From positions 1 through 64,000 of the forward strand of contig JACEEZ010001812.1 in assembly GCA_016584305.1 (NCBI GenBank): DNA of 64,000 nt, written 5' to 3'. Position 1 is the first letter of the stretch. Each line of letters begins with the position of its first letter. The position numbers were made by a program, and so were the translations under genes. Under the pieces are notes generated by a model. The model was not told where the DNA came from, made no database searches, and was given only the letters and a program-made list of their open reading frames with translations. This DNA comes from Chionoecetes opilio (lineage: Eukaryota > Arthropoda > Malacostraca > Decapoda > Majidae). Shown here piece after piece: positions 1-11,385 of the stretch.

Positions 1-127
1 GAAAATAGGGCAAAGGTTCCTGACATTTTGGTTGTAATTTTCGACTTTTCCAGGTCAAAAAGCATTGGAAACCGTGCAGGAGGGTATAAAAATAGGAAAA
101 ATTTGTTTTCTGAACAGGTCTAGACTG

Positions 128-470
128 TGTGAGTAATGAATGGTGAGGTATGGGTGTGTGAGTAATGAGTGGTGAGGTATGGGTGTGTGAGTAATGAGTG
201 GTGAGGTATGGGTGTGGGAGTAATGAGTGGTGAGGTATGGTTGTGAGTAATGAGTGGTGAGGTATGGATGTGTGAGTAATGAGTGGTGAGGTATGGATGT
301 GGGAGTAATGAGTGGTGAGGTATGGGTGTGTGAGTAATGAGTGGTGAGGTATGGGTGTGGGAGTAATGAGTGGTGAGGTATGGATGTGTGAATAATGAGT
401 GGTGAGGTATGGATGTGTGAGTAATGAGTGGTGAGGTATGGGTGTGGTAGTAATGAGTGGTGAGATTTGA
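128..470. repeat. 29-bp minisatellite
   Basis: About twelve head-to-tail copies of a roughly 29-bp unit built on GTAATGAGTGGTGAGGTATG, with variants differing in the GTGTGTG/GTGTGGG linker and a few shortened units. The minus-strand reading frames through it (His/Pro/Ser/Tyr-rich) are products of the repeat and not a gene. Confidence 0.95.
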
Positions 471-533
471 CTGTCCTTTTTTCATTAAATTGTCCTATTT
501 CCATGGGAATTCTGTCTTTTATTTATGTTAGAT

Positions 534-853
534 CAGTGGTTCCTAACCTTTGTTCTGTTGTTTCCCCCTTCCCCCTGTTCAACCATCCGGATTTTTCCCC
601 TTCATGTGGTGAAGAAAAAAAGTAGCCAAAACACAACATTTACTTGCTTAATAACAAGTATATAGACACTATCCTCTCTCTCTATATATAGCTACACTTA
701 AAGAAAAAAAAAGTCAATAGCTGAACTCTGAACTCAGAGATTTTTTTCTGTCGACTAAATGCTAGTAATTTAGATGTCCCTCGGATAAATTTCCCCCTTA
801 GAATCCTTAAATTTCCCCCCAGGGGGAAATTTCCCCCAGGTTGGGAAATACTG
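534..853. mobile_element. Short non-autonomous hAT element (MITE)
   Basis: The ends are imperfect inverted repeats: CAGTGGTTCCTAACCTT on the left, and CAGTATTTCCCAACCT read inward from the right. They are flanked by an 8-bp near-perfect duplication, tgttagat (526-533) and tgtcagat (854-861), 7 of 8 matching. CAG-ended TIRs plus an 8-bp duplication are the hAT signature. There is no transposase frame inside. The interior has C-runs and a CTCT/TATA simple stretch. Confidence 0.75.
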
Positions 854-2599
854 TGTCAGATAGTCTGGCAACCCTTAGTTGACCACCATTTGTAATGCCC
901 ATTATTCGGGAGATGATAGTATGAGTATTATTATTATAAAATTCCCGAGTTATGTCTTGTAAGTAATTCTTTTCTCAGTTTCACATGACTCATCGTATTT
1001 CTTTCTTTCCGCCATCTTTTCGTCTCAGTTTGGCCATCCTAGACGCCATTTTGTTTATCTTCTTTCGTTCTATCACCCGCCATTTCTTTCCTCGGTTTTC
1101 CATTCCCCCCCCCGATATGCCGTATGCGAGACACAATCCGTAGGATAATTATTCTGCGATCAGTAATAACTAATGATGTCAGATCCTTTTATCTTTTGCC
1201 AGCTATCTGGTCAGACCAAGTTTCACTCCCAGATTCTTAAGGTCTGTCAAAATAATCCCCATCGTTATCGGTTATGGTCATATATGGACGTGGTAGTAAC
1301 GATACACGCTAAAATGAAAACCTACCAAATTTCTATGCTCCATATTCCATACCCTTTCACTCCAAAAATGTGTTCGGACAAGTTGACGGGCCCACAAATC
1401 ATACCTTTCTTGGTTATTAGACTAAGCATATTAAATTCTCCAGTATCAAAGTAAAACAGGTTTATATTATAAGCCACATGTTCTTATATACGCAAGTTTC
1501 ATTACTTAAATAGTTATTTCGGGATTATAAGCTTTTCATTTGTGGTCACGGTGGGACCATTCAAACAATTCCCTTTTGGGCGAGACAGCCATAACTTCGT
1601 GAGACGCTCAGTCTCCATCCGTCCTCCACCTAGGTAAGATGTAACAAATTCCGCTTCTGTTCCCCCCCCCCCCCCTTTCCTTGTTTCATTATGTTATCTA
1701 TATTTTCAAATATGGGTATCTATGTTAGTGTACGTTAACGTACAGGAGGTGCACCCATCCTTATAAGTATTATTACAGGAGTCTCCATCCGTCCTCACCT
1801 AGGGAGAGGCTTCAGCGGGAGGCGTCCCACGCCTTCCTCTCAAGAACACATGGTCATGTGTATCCACACACCCAACCCCTTACCCTCACATTCTCTTTCC
1901 TCATATAATATTAAAGGTATACCATAGTGCTCTCGAGGGGTTTATAAGGGGAAAATTCAAAGAATGATTCTATGGGGGAAAATTATGCTTATTGTAGCTT
2001 CCCCTTTTCCGATTAGAGTTTTTTATGTGTCTGGGTCCCAGCAGCAATAATTTTTCATGGAATAAATAGGAAAATGTTTCAAATATAGTTTTTGGGTTTT
2101 TATTATAAAAACCCAGGTGTTTATTCTGTTTTAGGAAAAAAATTCCCCACATTAAAAAAGATTTCCGCCTTACTCTTTTAAAATTCCACGTCCCTTCCGA
2201 CTACCAAGATCAATCTAGTATTAATTTAATCAAAAATGCCCAGGGAGAACCCCGGAGTTATCGCCGGGGTGGGGCAGCGCATTCCTTAACCCAAATCCTT
2301 TCTTTTCCCCTTAAATAATCCCCATTTCATTACTCTCCGCGTGAGACGTGGTCCATTAAATCACATAGTGTAAGTCATAAGACTAAGTTAAATCCTCCCG
2401 TCAAGTTGTAATCTTTTATCAAATCATCCCCAAGTAATATCATTCAGTAACGTTGACCAGTTATAAAACCCCCATACCTAAACCCCCCAATTTCCAGCAA
2501 CACACATTCATTACACATTCTGGTGGTCACAGGCATCTGTAACATTAATGACAGACTTAGAGGCCAGAAAATCGGACAAATAATATATTGTTGTCTTCG
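854..2599. other. AT-rich interval without a recognisable gene
   Basis: No convincing coding frame; the 93-aa and 60-aa frames here resemble nothing I know. It holds C-runs near 1107 and 1663-1674, and a short motif GTCTCCATCCGTCCT that occurs twice (about 1610-1625 and 1780-1795) next to CACCTAGG, probably a degraded interspersed repeat. Confidence 0.5.
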
Positions 2600-2710
2600 A
2601 AAATAGTGCTTGGGATGAAAGGTGGATGTAGATAATGTACATGTGTTGAAGGAACTACCACGTGTACGTAAGACTACCGGCCTCTTGTAGTTCCTTATGT
2701 TTCTTAACTC
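2600..2710 (+). mobile_element. Degraded 3' end of a CR1-like LINE
   Basis: The segment reads like the 3' untranslated end of the LINE at 50395-51075: GGGATGAAAGGTGGATGTAG, then GGAACTACCACGTGTACGTA, then CGGCCTCTTGTAGTTCCTTA. The better-preserved copies are at 50980-51075 (+) and 33412-33600 (-). No coding part remains upstream. Confidence 0.6.
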
Positions 2711-3054
2711 AAGTGTTGTGGGCACCGGGCGGTAGGTCACGCCCCTCCCCGTTAACCCGGGCCTCATCACCGCCGCTCCACACACTTTGAAGTAGTGCCA
2801 AGTTATTCCTTTTGATATCAATTTACTAAATAATACCCCACATCTCATCTAACCCAACCCTTATAGCCGACAATCAAATATTCAATATACTAGGGAGGAG
2901 AGGATGGGGCGGTATAGAAAGATATATTCATTTCCGCCATAAATTCCTCAACACTCCACCGTGGCGTGATCTTCTTCTTCTTGTGACCTCTACCGCTTCG
3001 AGGCGCATCACTTGGCTGATTTGTACTAGAGAGAGCCAGATAATGATACTATAA

Positions 3055-4681
3055 AGGCGTATTTTGTCCATGCCCTTGGAAGTAAAATTTTACTTATTTA
3101 AGCTCCGCCCACTTATTTTTTACTCTTTTGCGTGCATAGAAAACTGAGCAGATACACTTCGGCAGCGATATTTTACTCTTTTCCTGTAAAGTTTTACAGT
3201 CGTGGGTGTGAGTGGTGGTTTCAAGAGCCTGGCCAATCAGATCGCGCGCATGAGAAAATCTTATCAAAACTCCTCCCGTAAATGTTTCTCTTTTCCTTTA
3301 ATTCTCATCCAATTCAACATTCATTACATGCGCACAACACGCAAAGGATACTGTATTTAATTAAGAGTAGGTAAGGAGTAGTAAGGAGTAGAGTAGTTGA
3401 CTCTTAACAGGTAAGAAGTCACAAATATTAAAATTCTCCAGCGACGTCTGGGAACAAATTTCCCAATCCCTCGAATTTTTCAATGTGTCCGAATCTTCGT
3501 TGATGCTTGCTGGCTTAGCACCAAAACTGGTGTATTATTGCTATAGTATAGTCAAATACTTAATATATTCATGAGTGATATTACATTTGCAATAGAAATG
3601 TATAAATTTGGTATATATGTTATATCACACAAAAAGAAAGCCTTTTAGAGAACCTATCGCAGGGCCGAATACGAACATTTCATCAGTCTGATTTAGCTCC
3701 AACACGCGTAGGAAGGGTCTCTGTGTGTAACCCACGGGCCACCACACACCCACCACCACCCAGGCACCCACCCGCCCACCACCACCCGCCCACCCACCAA
3801 CACGCCCATCACCCATCCGCCCACCACCCCGCCCACCACACACACACCCACCACACGCCCATCACCCATCCACCCACCACACACCCACCCACCACACATC
3901 CGCCCACCACACACCCACCCCCACACGCCCATCACCCATCCGCCCACCACACACCCACCCACCACAACGCCCATCATACATCTGCCCACCACACACCACC
4001 CACCACAACGCCCATCACACATCCGCCCACCACACACCCCCACCACCACCCATCCGCCCACCACACACCCACCCACCACACGCCCATCATACATCCGCCC
4101 ACCACACACCCACCCACCACACGTCCATCACACACCCGCCCACCACACACCCGCCCATGGATGTTAAACGGGGGAGATGCACTGGAGGATGAATCACAAC
4201 CAGCATTCATCTAGGTTTAGGCAAAGAATATTCGTGGAAACGTAGATGTAGGTACACGTAGCCTACATACGTACAGGTCCATGATAGCATTAAACATCCT
4301 CGACGCACATCGTGAAATGGCTGTGTAGCAAATAGATATTCAAATAACAGTTTCATAGCGCCCTAAACATTTCAGTTTAATATCAAGTCCATCTATAGAG
4401 TTAGAAAACAATGCTAGGCCATTCTAAGAGCTCAAAACAATTAGATATCGATGTGTAATACAGACAATCACGCTACTACTCTTTGCTGTGCCTTCAATAA
4501 TGTCAACCTTAACGATATTCCTTGAGCCTCTGTAAGAGGTAATGAAGTGTACGACACTTTTACTCTCGGCAACATCAAGAAAGAGCTTTGGCAGCGCTAC
4601 AATCGTATTTTGTGATGGCAAGCAGGGGCGGAGCTTAAATAAGTATAATTTTACTCCGGAAGGACACTACAAAATACGCCT
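3055..4681. mobile_element. 1.6-kb non-autonomous TIR element, copy 1
   Basis: Begins AGGCGTATTTTGTCCATGCC and ends with the inverse, so the outer ~55 bp form imperfect TIRs that both run into AAGCTCCGCCC. The interior is non-coding apart from a large CGCCCA/CACCCA minisatellite. A second copy follows 96 bp downstream in the same orientation and is nearly identical outside the minisatellite. No transposase is seen and the superfamily is undetermined; no clear duplication is visible at the outer flanks (ACTATA left of copy 1, ATAGTA right of copy 2). Confidence 0.7.
3730..4157. repeat. C-rich minisatellite inside TIR element copy 1
   Basis: Imperfect ~40-bp units made of CGCCCATCACCCATC, CGCCCACCACACACCC and similar. 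It yields long shadow frames (His/Pro/Thr on +, Gly/Val/Trp on -) that should not be read as proteins. Strand composition is extreme: almost no G on the + strand apart from CGCC. Confidence 0.9.
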
Positions 4682-4777
4682 TAAGTCTCTCATACAAGGA
4701 AAGATCCTTATAATACTAATTATAATCCAGCAATAGTAAGAAAAATCCTTGTAAATAATAGAAATAAGCCTCTGATA

Positions 4778-6423
4778 AGGCGTATTTTGTCCATGCCTTT
4801 GGAAGTAAAATTTTACTTATTTAAGCTCCGCCCACTTATATTTTACTCTTTTGCGTGCATAGAAAACTGAGCAGATACACTTATTTTACTCTTTTCCTGT
4901 AAAATTATACAGTCGTGGGTGTGGGTGGTGGTTTCAAGAGCCTGGCCAATCAGATCGCGCGCATGAGAAAATCTTATCAAAACTCCTCCCGTAAATGTTT
5001 CTCTTTTCCTTTAATTCTCATCCAATTCAACATTCATTACATGCGCACGACATGCAAAGGATACTGTATTTAATTAATAGTAGGTAAGGAGTAGTAAGGA
5101 GTATAGTAGGTGACTCTTAACAGGTAAGAAGTCACAAATATTAAAATTCTCCAGCGACGTCTGGGAACAAATTTCCCAATCCCTCGAATTTTTCAATGTG
5201 TCCGAATCTTCGTTGATGCTTGCTGGCTTAGCACCAAAACTGGTGTATTATTGCTATAGTATAGTCAAATACTTAAATATATTCATGAGTGATATTACAT
5301 TTGCAATAGAAATGTATAAATTTGGTATATATGTTATATCACACAAAAAGAAAGCCTTTTAGAGAACCTATCGCAGGGCACGAATACGAACATTTCATCA
5401 GTCTGACTTAGCTCCAACACGAGTAGGAAGGTCTCGATCTGTGTGTAACCCACGGGCCACCACACACCCACCACCACCCAGGCACCCACCCGCCCACCAC
5501 CACCCACCCACCCACCACCCGCCCACCACACACCCACCCACCACACGCCCATCACCCATCCGCCCACCACCCGCGCCACCACACACACACACCACCACAC
5601 GCCCATCACCCATCCGCCCACCACACACCCACCACACACCCACCCACCACACATCCGCCCACCACAACACCACCACCACACGCCCATCACCCATCCGCCC
5701 ACCACACGCCCATCATACATCCGCCCACCACACACCCAACCCACCACACGCCCATCACACATCCGCCCACCACACACCCACCCACCACCCATCCGCCCAC
5801 CACACACCCACCCACCACACGCCCATCATACATCCGCCCACCACACACCCACCCACCACACGTCCATCACACACCCGCCCACCACACACCCGCCCATGGA
5901 TGTTAAACGGGGGAGATGCACTGGAGGATGAATCACAACCAGCATTCATCTAGGTTTAGGCAAAGAATAATTCGTGAAACGTAGATGTAGGTACACGTAG
6001 CCTACATACGTACAGGTCCATGATAGCATTAAACATCCTCGACGCACATCGTGAAATGGCTGTGTAGCAAATAGATATTCAAATAACAGTTTCATAGCGC
6101 CCTAAACATTTCAGTTTAATATCAAGTCCATCTATAGAGTTAGAAAACAATGCTAGGCCATTCTAAAGAGCTCAAAACAATTAGATATCGATGTGTAATA
6201 CAGACAATCAACGCTACTACTCTTTTGCTGTGCCTTCAATAATGTCAACCTTAACGATATTCCTTGAGCCTCTGTAAGAGGTAATGAAGTGTACGACACT
6301 TTTACTCTCGGCAACATCAAGAAAGAGCTTTGGCAGCGCTACAATCGTATTTTGTGATGGCAAGCAGGGGCGGAGCTTAAAAGAGTAAAATTATACTTCC
6401 AAAGGCATGAACAAAATACGCCT
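4778..6423. mobile_element. 1.6-kb non-autonomous TIR element, copy 2
   Basis: Same ends and internal order as copy 1 at 3055-4681, in direct orientation. The right TIR ends TACTTCCAAAGGCATGAACA then AAAATACGCCT, which pairs better with the left TIR than that of copy 1 does. Outside the minisatellite the copies differ by scattered substitutions and 1-18 bp indels, so the pair arose recently, either by insertion side by side or by tandem duplication. Confidence 0.7.
5455..5899. repeat. C-rich minisatellite inside TIR element copy 2
   Basis: Same repeat as at 3730-4157 with a different arrangement of units, so the array has been rearranged since the two element copies diverged. Confidence 0.9.
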
Positions 6424-6589
6424 ATAGTAAAAAAAGAAACGGTAGGCATAGTGAGGCAGCTTAGGTAGTTGATGGGGACATGCCGGATAAAAGCACCACA
6501 TTTTTTCCAGGTATTCCTCAGAATCCAAGCTTCAATTCTAGAACCGGCGCCAAGCGATCCGAACATTTTTTTTAAACACAATCTTTATT

Positions 6590-6937
6590 TTTTATATTTT
6601 TTTTTATTTAACATTTTGTGCCTATAGCGCCTGTAGGCAATAGTGACCCAGGGCTCGGTAGTTAAGCCCCGGAGGTTCACTTGAGGGCTGTGATGGTTGG
6701 CCCTCGTCCGTGGTGGCGCAGGCAGGATTTTTATAGTGACGCCTGTGATTAGAGGCTCATGCCGCCCCCCTGTGTCATCCGATGCACTCGCAATCGAAGG
6801 TAGAGTTAATGGGCAGGGCATGTGGGTGTTCTTAGGCCACTCGACGGTGCAGAAAGATTTTGGTTTTCTTCGGGGATCGAACTCGGGTCACCGAGAACGC
6901 CACTGAGAGACGCTAACCACTGCTAGCCGCCTCCCCG
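6590..6937 (-). mobile_element. tRNA-derived SINE, antisense, near full length
   Basis: On the minus strand the head carries a pol III A-box-like GGCTAGCAGTGGTTAGCG and a B-box GAGTTCGATCCCC about 40 bp apart, as in tRNA-derived SINEs. The body follows (GGTGGCGCAGGCAGG on +) and ends in an A-rich tail (T-run at 6590-6603 on +). Related copies lie at 33968-34230, 48360-48801, 61662-61945 and, truncated, at 20965-21035. It is nested inside the TIR transposon 6451-8743. Confidence 0.75.
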
Positions 6938-7006
6938 ATAGGATAGCCTGCATAATAGAACTTTTTTTTTTTTTTATTTAATTAAATGCATATTACACCG
7001 CCGTTT

Positions 7007-8240
7007 TCTGGATGCAAGAATCTCGACGGTGTTGCTGTGGTGTATCTGCTTCCTCATACTAATGTCACCACATTCAATGCTAATGGCGTTTGCATCCCCC
7101 ACATCCTGAAGCTACTTGAATCCTGCAGAAGAGTCGATGTGGTCTGGGACAGCTACATTGCCAGCAGTATCAAGGAGTCAACTAGAGAGAAAAGGGGAAA
7201 AGGTGTGCGGAGAAAGGTCGGCGGTCCAACCAAGGTGCCCAGCAACTGGCCCGACTTCCTCCGGGATTCCACAAACAAGGAGGAGCTTTTTCCAGTTCCT
7301 TTCAGACAAAGTCGGCTCCAATGACTGGCCAGACGGAAAGGAGGTTTTTCATAACATCAGGCACAGAATGTGATCAGCAGAGGTTCCGACCACTCCATGC
7401 CACGATGTGACCATGAAGAGGCCGATACAAGGATTGTCGTTCACCTGAAAGATGCGCTGGACAAGGGATGCACTCCTGTTTGGTACGCACTGTCGACACA
7501 GACGTCGTTGTCATACTGATAGGAAAGTATCATTCCCTGACCAGCCAGCATCAGATGGCAGCCATCTGGGTAGCCTTTGGAACTGGAAAGAACTTCATGT
7601 ACCTGGATATCAATGCCATATGCTATGCTCTGGGAAAAGATAGGTCAACGGCACTGCCTATGTTCCACAGCTTCACGGGCTGCGACACAACTTCCGCTTT
7701 CTTTGGCAAAGGAAGAAATCGGTATGGGAGGCTTGGAATGCCTACGTGGAGGTGACGGAAGCCTTCAACAACCTCATGAATCACCCTTACATGACTATGA
7801 CAGTGAACTGCAAGGAATTCCAGTTGCTCGAGCGCTTCACCGTGATCATCTACAATAAGAAGAGCAACTTGGACTCTGTGAACGAGGCACGTAGGGAACT
7901 CTTCTCCCAGAAAAAACAGGACAATGGAGAACATTCCCCCAACGCAAGAAGCCCTTCTGCAGCACACACTGCGCGCAGTCTACCAAGCTGGAATCTGGGC
8001 AACCAGTGATCATTGTGAGCAGAAGCCCTCCAACCTCAGAGGGCTTTGGATGGACTCTAGAGAGTGCAACGAAGACCTGGCGTCCTGTGTGCTCCAACCT
8101 GCCTGTGGCATCCCAGGCCTGCAGCGGACTGATCAAGTGGTTGCAAAAGCGCCATATGCACGTGTGGAGGACGATGCTCATGCAAGAAGGCGCGGTGGAA
8201 GTGCACATAACTTTGCAGCTGCCGATGTGAGAAGTAGCTT
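7007..8240 (+). pseudogene. Uncharacterised transposon protein with PIN/FEN-like motifs, frameshifted
   Basis: Several frames joined by frameshifts read one protein. In order: an N-terminal block with VDVVWDSYIASSIKESTREK and KGVRRKV then VPSNWPDFLRDSTNKEELF (about 7020-7300), an acidic motif CDHEEADTRIVVHLKDALDKG-like (about 7397-7460), RTVDTDVVVILIG (about 7490-7525), FGTGKNFMYLDINAICYALG (about 7577-7635), LPMFHSFTGCDTTSAFFGKG (about 7650-7710) and a Cys-rich tail with CSCKKARWKC (about 8175-8230). I know this set from hypothetical proteins in many invertebrate genomes. The DTD and GCDT acidic motifs with the Gly-rich turn are arranged as in PIN/FEN nucleases; that fold is my inference. 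At least three frameshifts and an in-frame stop in the tail make this copy dead. Confidence 0.7.
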
Positions 8241-8868
8241 AGCCGGCTTAGTGTGAAATGTAGTAATTGAATTTTGTGCAGAGAAGGGATTTAAGACATT
8301 AACACTGCATGTTTCCATGTTTTAATGTCAGTTGTTAGCAGATTCCTCCATTAAAACCTTTGAACTGACCTTCATGCTTTGCTCTCCTACTTAATTGTGT
8401 ACTAAGTATGATTATTTCATGTGATTGAATTATAAACACCCCTAATGGGCCAAATAATGAGCAACCATACTCAGAAAATACCTTAAAACGAGAAACATGG
8501 CAATTTTGCACCATGTTGGGTAAATATACGCACGGTCTGAAAGAGTTTACATTTTTTCTTGATTTTCGTATGTGTTAAATTGCTCACATTACAAAAATGT
8601 ATCGTAGAAGCATAAGAGTGGTCGTATCGCTTGGCGCCGGTTATAGAATCAGAGCTGGGACCCTGAAGATTGCCTGATCAAAATTTGGTGCTTTTATCCG
8701 GCATGTCCCCATCCCTTTGAAATTCGGTGCTAAGCTGCCTCACTAGCAGGACAGCTCGACGGCTACTGATGCGCGTCAACTTGTCAAGTTGTAGAAATAC
8801 CCCATTTGAAACGCTAGACTTGCCCCGACCATGGGCTTCGTCTGGGTTGGGGACAGACTCTCCATAGA

Positions 8869-9021
8869 AGACAGTTCCATAAACCCTTTACTCTTCCTTT
8901 ACATCTATTCCTAATGGAACTGTCGCCGAGAATTTCCGCGTCGGCGAGCGTTCCACTGTCGGCGACAGTTCTCGTTTGATGCTTCGGCGACAGTTCCTAT
9001 CGGCGACAGTTCCATAAACCT
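8869..9021. repeat. Cluster of CGGCGACAGTTCC direct and inverted repeats
   Basis: The motif CGGCGACAGTTC or its complement occurs four times (about 8916-8930 inverted, 8960-8971, 8983-8996, 9001-9013). The block is bounded by ACAGTTCCATAAACC at both ends (8870 and 9007). The flanks 8744-8868 and 9022-9480 contain no recognised gene. Confidence 0.6.
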
Positions 9022-9482
9022 AATGCAATCAAATTATAGCCATTAGCGAGTATATCAACAATATGTTGTCACTTTTTGCATCCAGTCAGCCGTTTTTAAA
9101 TAATCGGCAATCAAATTCTGCAAATTCCCCGAGCTTCCAAAACGCCCCTCAAGACTTGCAGACGACGCAGCACGGCTTGGTAACGTCACAGGAGGAAGCC
9201 TCCTCTTCCGTCGCTGATCAGAAGCACGTAAACACAAGAGATAAATTCATAAATTAATAAATTTGAAGATTTTTTAGTGTTTCTGATAGATTCTTTTTGC
9301 GATATGCCTCATGCATGCATCCTTTATGGGTGCAGCAAGACAGCTGTGCCTTTCGAGAAAAGTTTGCACACGTTTCCGACTGGTACGACAACGTTAAATG
9401 TGTTGAAAATATTAGTGCGGCGGACTAGGGCAGATTGGAACGGGAAGTTGAAATTTGCAAGTATTTGTAGTTATACACTCAC

Positions 9483-9680
<198 letters not shown>

Positions 9681-9829
9681 GGATGCTGTTGTGTTTTCCT
9701 GATCTTTTCGACACCTCCACACAAACAGCATCACCACCATCACTATCACCACCAAGACTCCCACTCCCACGGCGTGAGGGCTCCAACCGGGGGAGCAGGC
9801 GTGGCGGGAGCGTTGACTGGGTGTGGGTG

Positions 9830-9992
9830 GGGTGTGGTAGGAGACGGGGTGTATGGGGTGGACTGGGGTGTGGTAGGAAATGTGGTAGACTGGCGTGTGG
9901 TAGTAAATGGGGTGGACTGGCGTGTAACGTACTTGTGTAAGGGGTTGTTGTGTGTAAGGGGGTTGTTGTGTGTACGGGGTTGTTGTGTGTAA
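9830..9992. repeat. 17-bp GT-rich minisatellite, left part
   Basis: Starts as a degenerate GGGGTGTGGTAG/GGACTGG repeat and becomes clean copies of GGGGTTGTTGTGTGTAA by 9935. The array is interrupted at 9993 by a transposon and resumes at 11386. Confidence 0.85.
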
Positions 9993-10263
9993 AGGCGGCG
10001 TCACACTAGCACTTTTTCCGTCTAGTTTTACGATTTCCGTTGTTTTTTTCTCGTTCTGTCTAGTTTTTCCGTCTGAATCAGTCAGTCTGAGTCAGACGAT
10101 CATGATCGTCTTCATATGGAAAGTTGAAGACGACTTTCATAGTCAAATCAAAATCCATAGTGATTACTTTAAAGATATTCAATATAAATCAGTAATTTTT
10201 TGCAAATTACAATTCAATACATTTGAAAGTATTAAAAATATTCAAGTGACTATTGTACATGTA

Positions 10264-10895
10264 CACTGGTACCTTGACTTACGAGTGCCCCAACTTACGA
10301 GTTTTCCGAGTTGCGAGCAATCGCTCGGTCGATTTTTTGCTTTGAGTTGCGAGCCAAAATCCGAGTTACGAGCGAGCTTCAGATACGCCGCCGCTAGTTG
10401 GCGCAGCGAACGCCACAACATCCGCCCAGCATTCCGCGTCTCACTCGTTCACTTCACGTGGTTACCTCGCCGTGGAAGCATTTCTGTTGTGTTGTGCTCA
10501 TACAGGCGAATGCAAATGACGGAGGGTGAGTGCAGTACGTTTAGCGGCAGTTCCACCCACAGCTGTTTCCAACAGCTGATACACAGAGTATAAACACTGG
10601 CGAATGCAAATGGCGGAGGGTGAGTGCAGTACGTTTAGCGGCAGTTCCACCCACAGCTGTTTCCAACAGCTGATACACAGAGTGTATGCACTGGCGAATG
10701 CAAATGGCGGAGGGTGAGTGCAGGCCAGTCATATAGGTACAGTAAAAAAATTGGGGTGTTTTTTGGGGGGCTGGAACGGATTAATGGTATTTCAATTAAT
10801 TTCAATGGGGAAAACTGATTTGATATACGAGCAAATTGAGTTACGATCGAGCTCGATCAATGAACGAATTAAACTCGTAAGTCAAGGTACCACTG
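10264..10895. mobile_element. TA-flanked Tc1/mariner (pogo/Tigger)-type MITE, nested
   Basis: TIRs are CACTGGTACCTTGACTTACG on the left and CAGTGGTACCTTGACTTACG inward from the right, with TA directly outside both ends (10262-10263, 10896-10897). The CAGTGGTACCT start and TA target match pogo/Tigger-type elements. The interior carries a 94-bp tandem repeat and no transposase. Confidence 0.8.
10505..10728. repeat. 94-bp tandem repeat, about 2.4 copies
   Basis: Units start GGCGAATGCAAATG at 10505, 10599 and 10693 and include CAGCTGTTTCCAACAGCTG, itself a short inverted repeat. A related stretch (CTGTTTCCAACCGCTGATAC) is seen near 43010 inside the Gypsy protease insertion. Confidence 0.9.
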
Positions 10896-11385
10896 TAGAT
10901 ACATTTAAAAGCCGGTTCTATATAACAGCCAACAGTCTCTCGCATGACTCGATTGTTGTGGGTTTTTTTCAAGACACACTCAAAATTTGTTTCTCACTCT
11001 TCAAGACTTCAACTTAAGATTATAGACGAAATGCTGTGGACGCGTAGCTCAGAAGAATTTCTCGTTGAATGCATACGAGGCCACCCTTGTCTCTGGGACA
11101 AGATCAGACTTGTACAGTGTACATCAAGGCGGCCTTGATATTCTAGGTCTTATTATATCTAGGTCGATATTAGGTCTACTATTGATAATACACATAATTA
11201 AGTGTATACCAGCAATAGCTTGCCCTGGCGTCGGAGCCATGTTTGTTTACAGTCGAAGGAACAGCTGCCTGGTAGTGCAGGCGAACGATTGTGTGTGTGT
11301 GTGACGGCTTGCAGTCAGAAAATTGTTAGTTTTTAGAAAATTGCTAAAAAAACTAGACGGAAAAAGTGCTACTATGACGCCGCCA

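Larger units (their letters stand above)
6451..8743 (+). mobile_element. 2.3-kb DNA transposon with ~115-bp TIRs carrying a PIN-like protein relic
   Basis: The left TIR (6451-6564) starts GTGAGGCAGCTTAG and the right TIR (8621-8743) ends with its complement. The arms also share GGGGACATGCCGGATAAAAG, a CACCAAATTTT-like block and ACCGGCGCCAAGCGAT. Both outer ends abut TA (6449-6450 and 8744-8745), consistent with a TA duplication. Between the arms lie an antisense SINE (about 6590-6937) and a single broken protein-coding region on + (7007-8240). The element abuts the 1.6-kb element that ends at 6423. I do not recognise its superfamily. Confidence 0.8.
9993..11385. mobile_element. 1.4-kb TIR element inserted in the minisatellite
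   Basis: Imperfect ~40-bp TIRs: GGCGGCGTCACACTAGCACT then TTTTCCGTCTAGTTTT on the left, and the complement of the same sequence at 11352-11384. The trinucleotide TAA flanks both ends (9990-9992 and 11386-11388), and the interrupted sequence on both sides is the 17-bp minisatellite. A 3-bp TAA/TTA duplication suggests the PIF/Harbinger or CMC groups, but no transposase frame is present. A second element is nested at 10264-10895. Confidence 0.7.

Noticed and set aside
128..470. CRISPR-like regular array
   Set aside because: Units are directly adjacent with no unique spacers; it is a minisatellite. The same holds for 11386-11757 and 51078-52266. The DNA is eukaryotic.
2444..2848. 134-aa minus frame
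   Set aside because: It runs across the antisense of a CR1-like LINE tail; no domain.
3625..5953. Long Gly/Val/Trp-rich and His/Pro/Thr-rich reading frames (up to 170 aa)
   Set aside because: They follow the C-rich minisatellites frame by frame on both strands, with no starts, splice sites or conserved domains.
6880..6935. tRNA gene on the minus strand
   Set aside because: A and B boxes are present, but the sequence cannot form a full cloverleaf and continues into a SINE body found at several other places.
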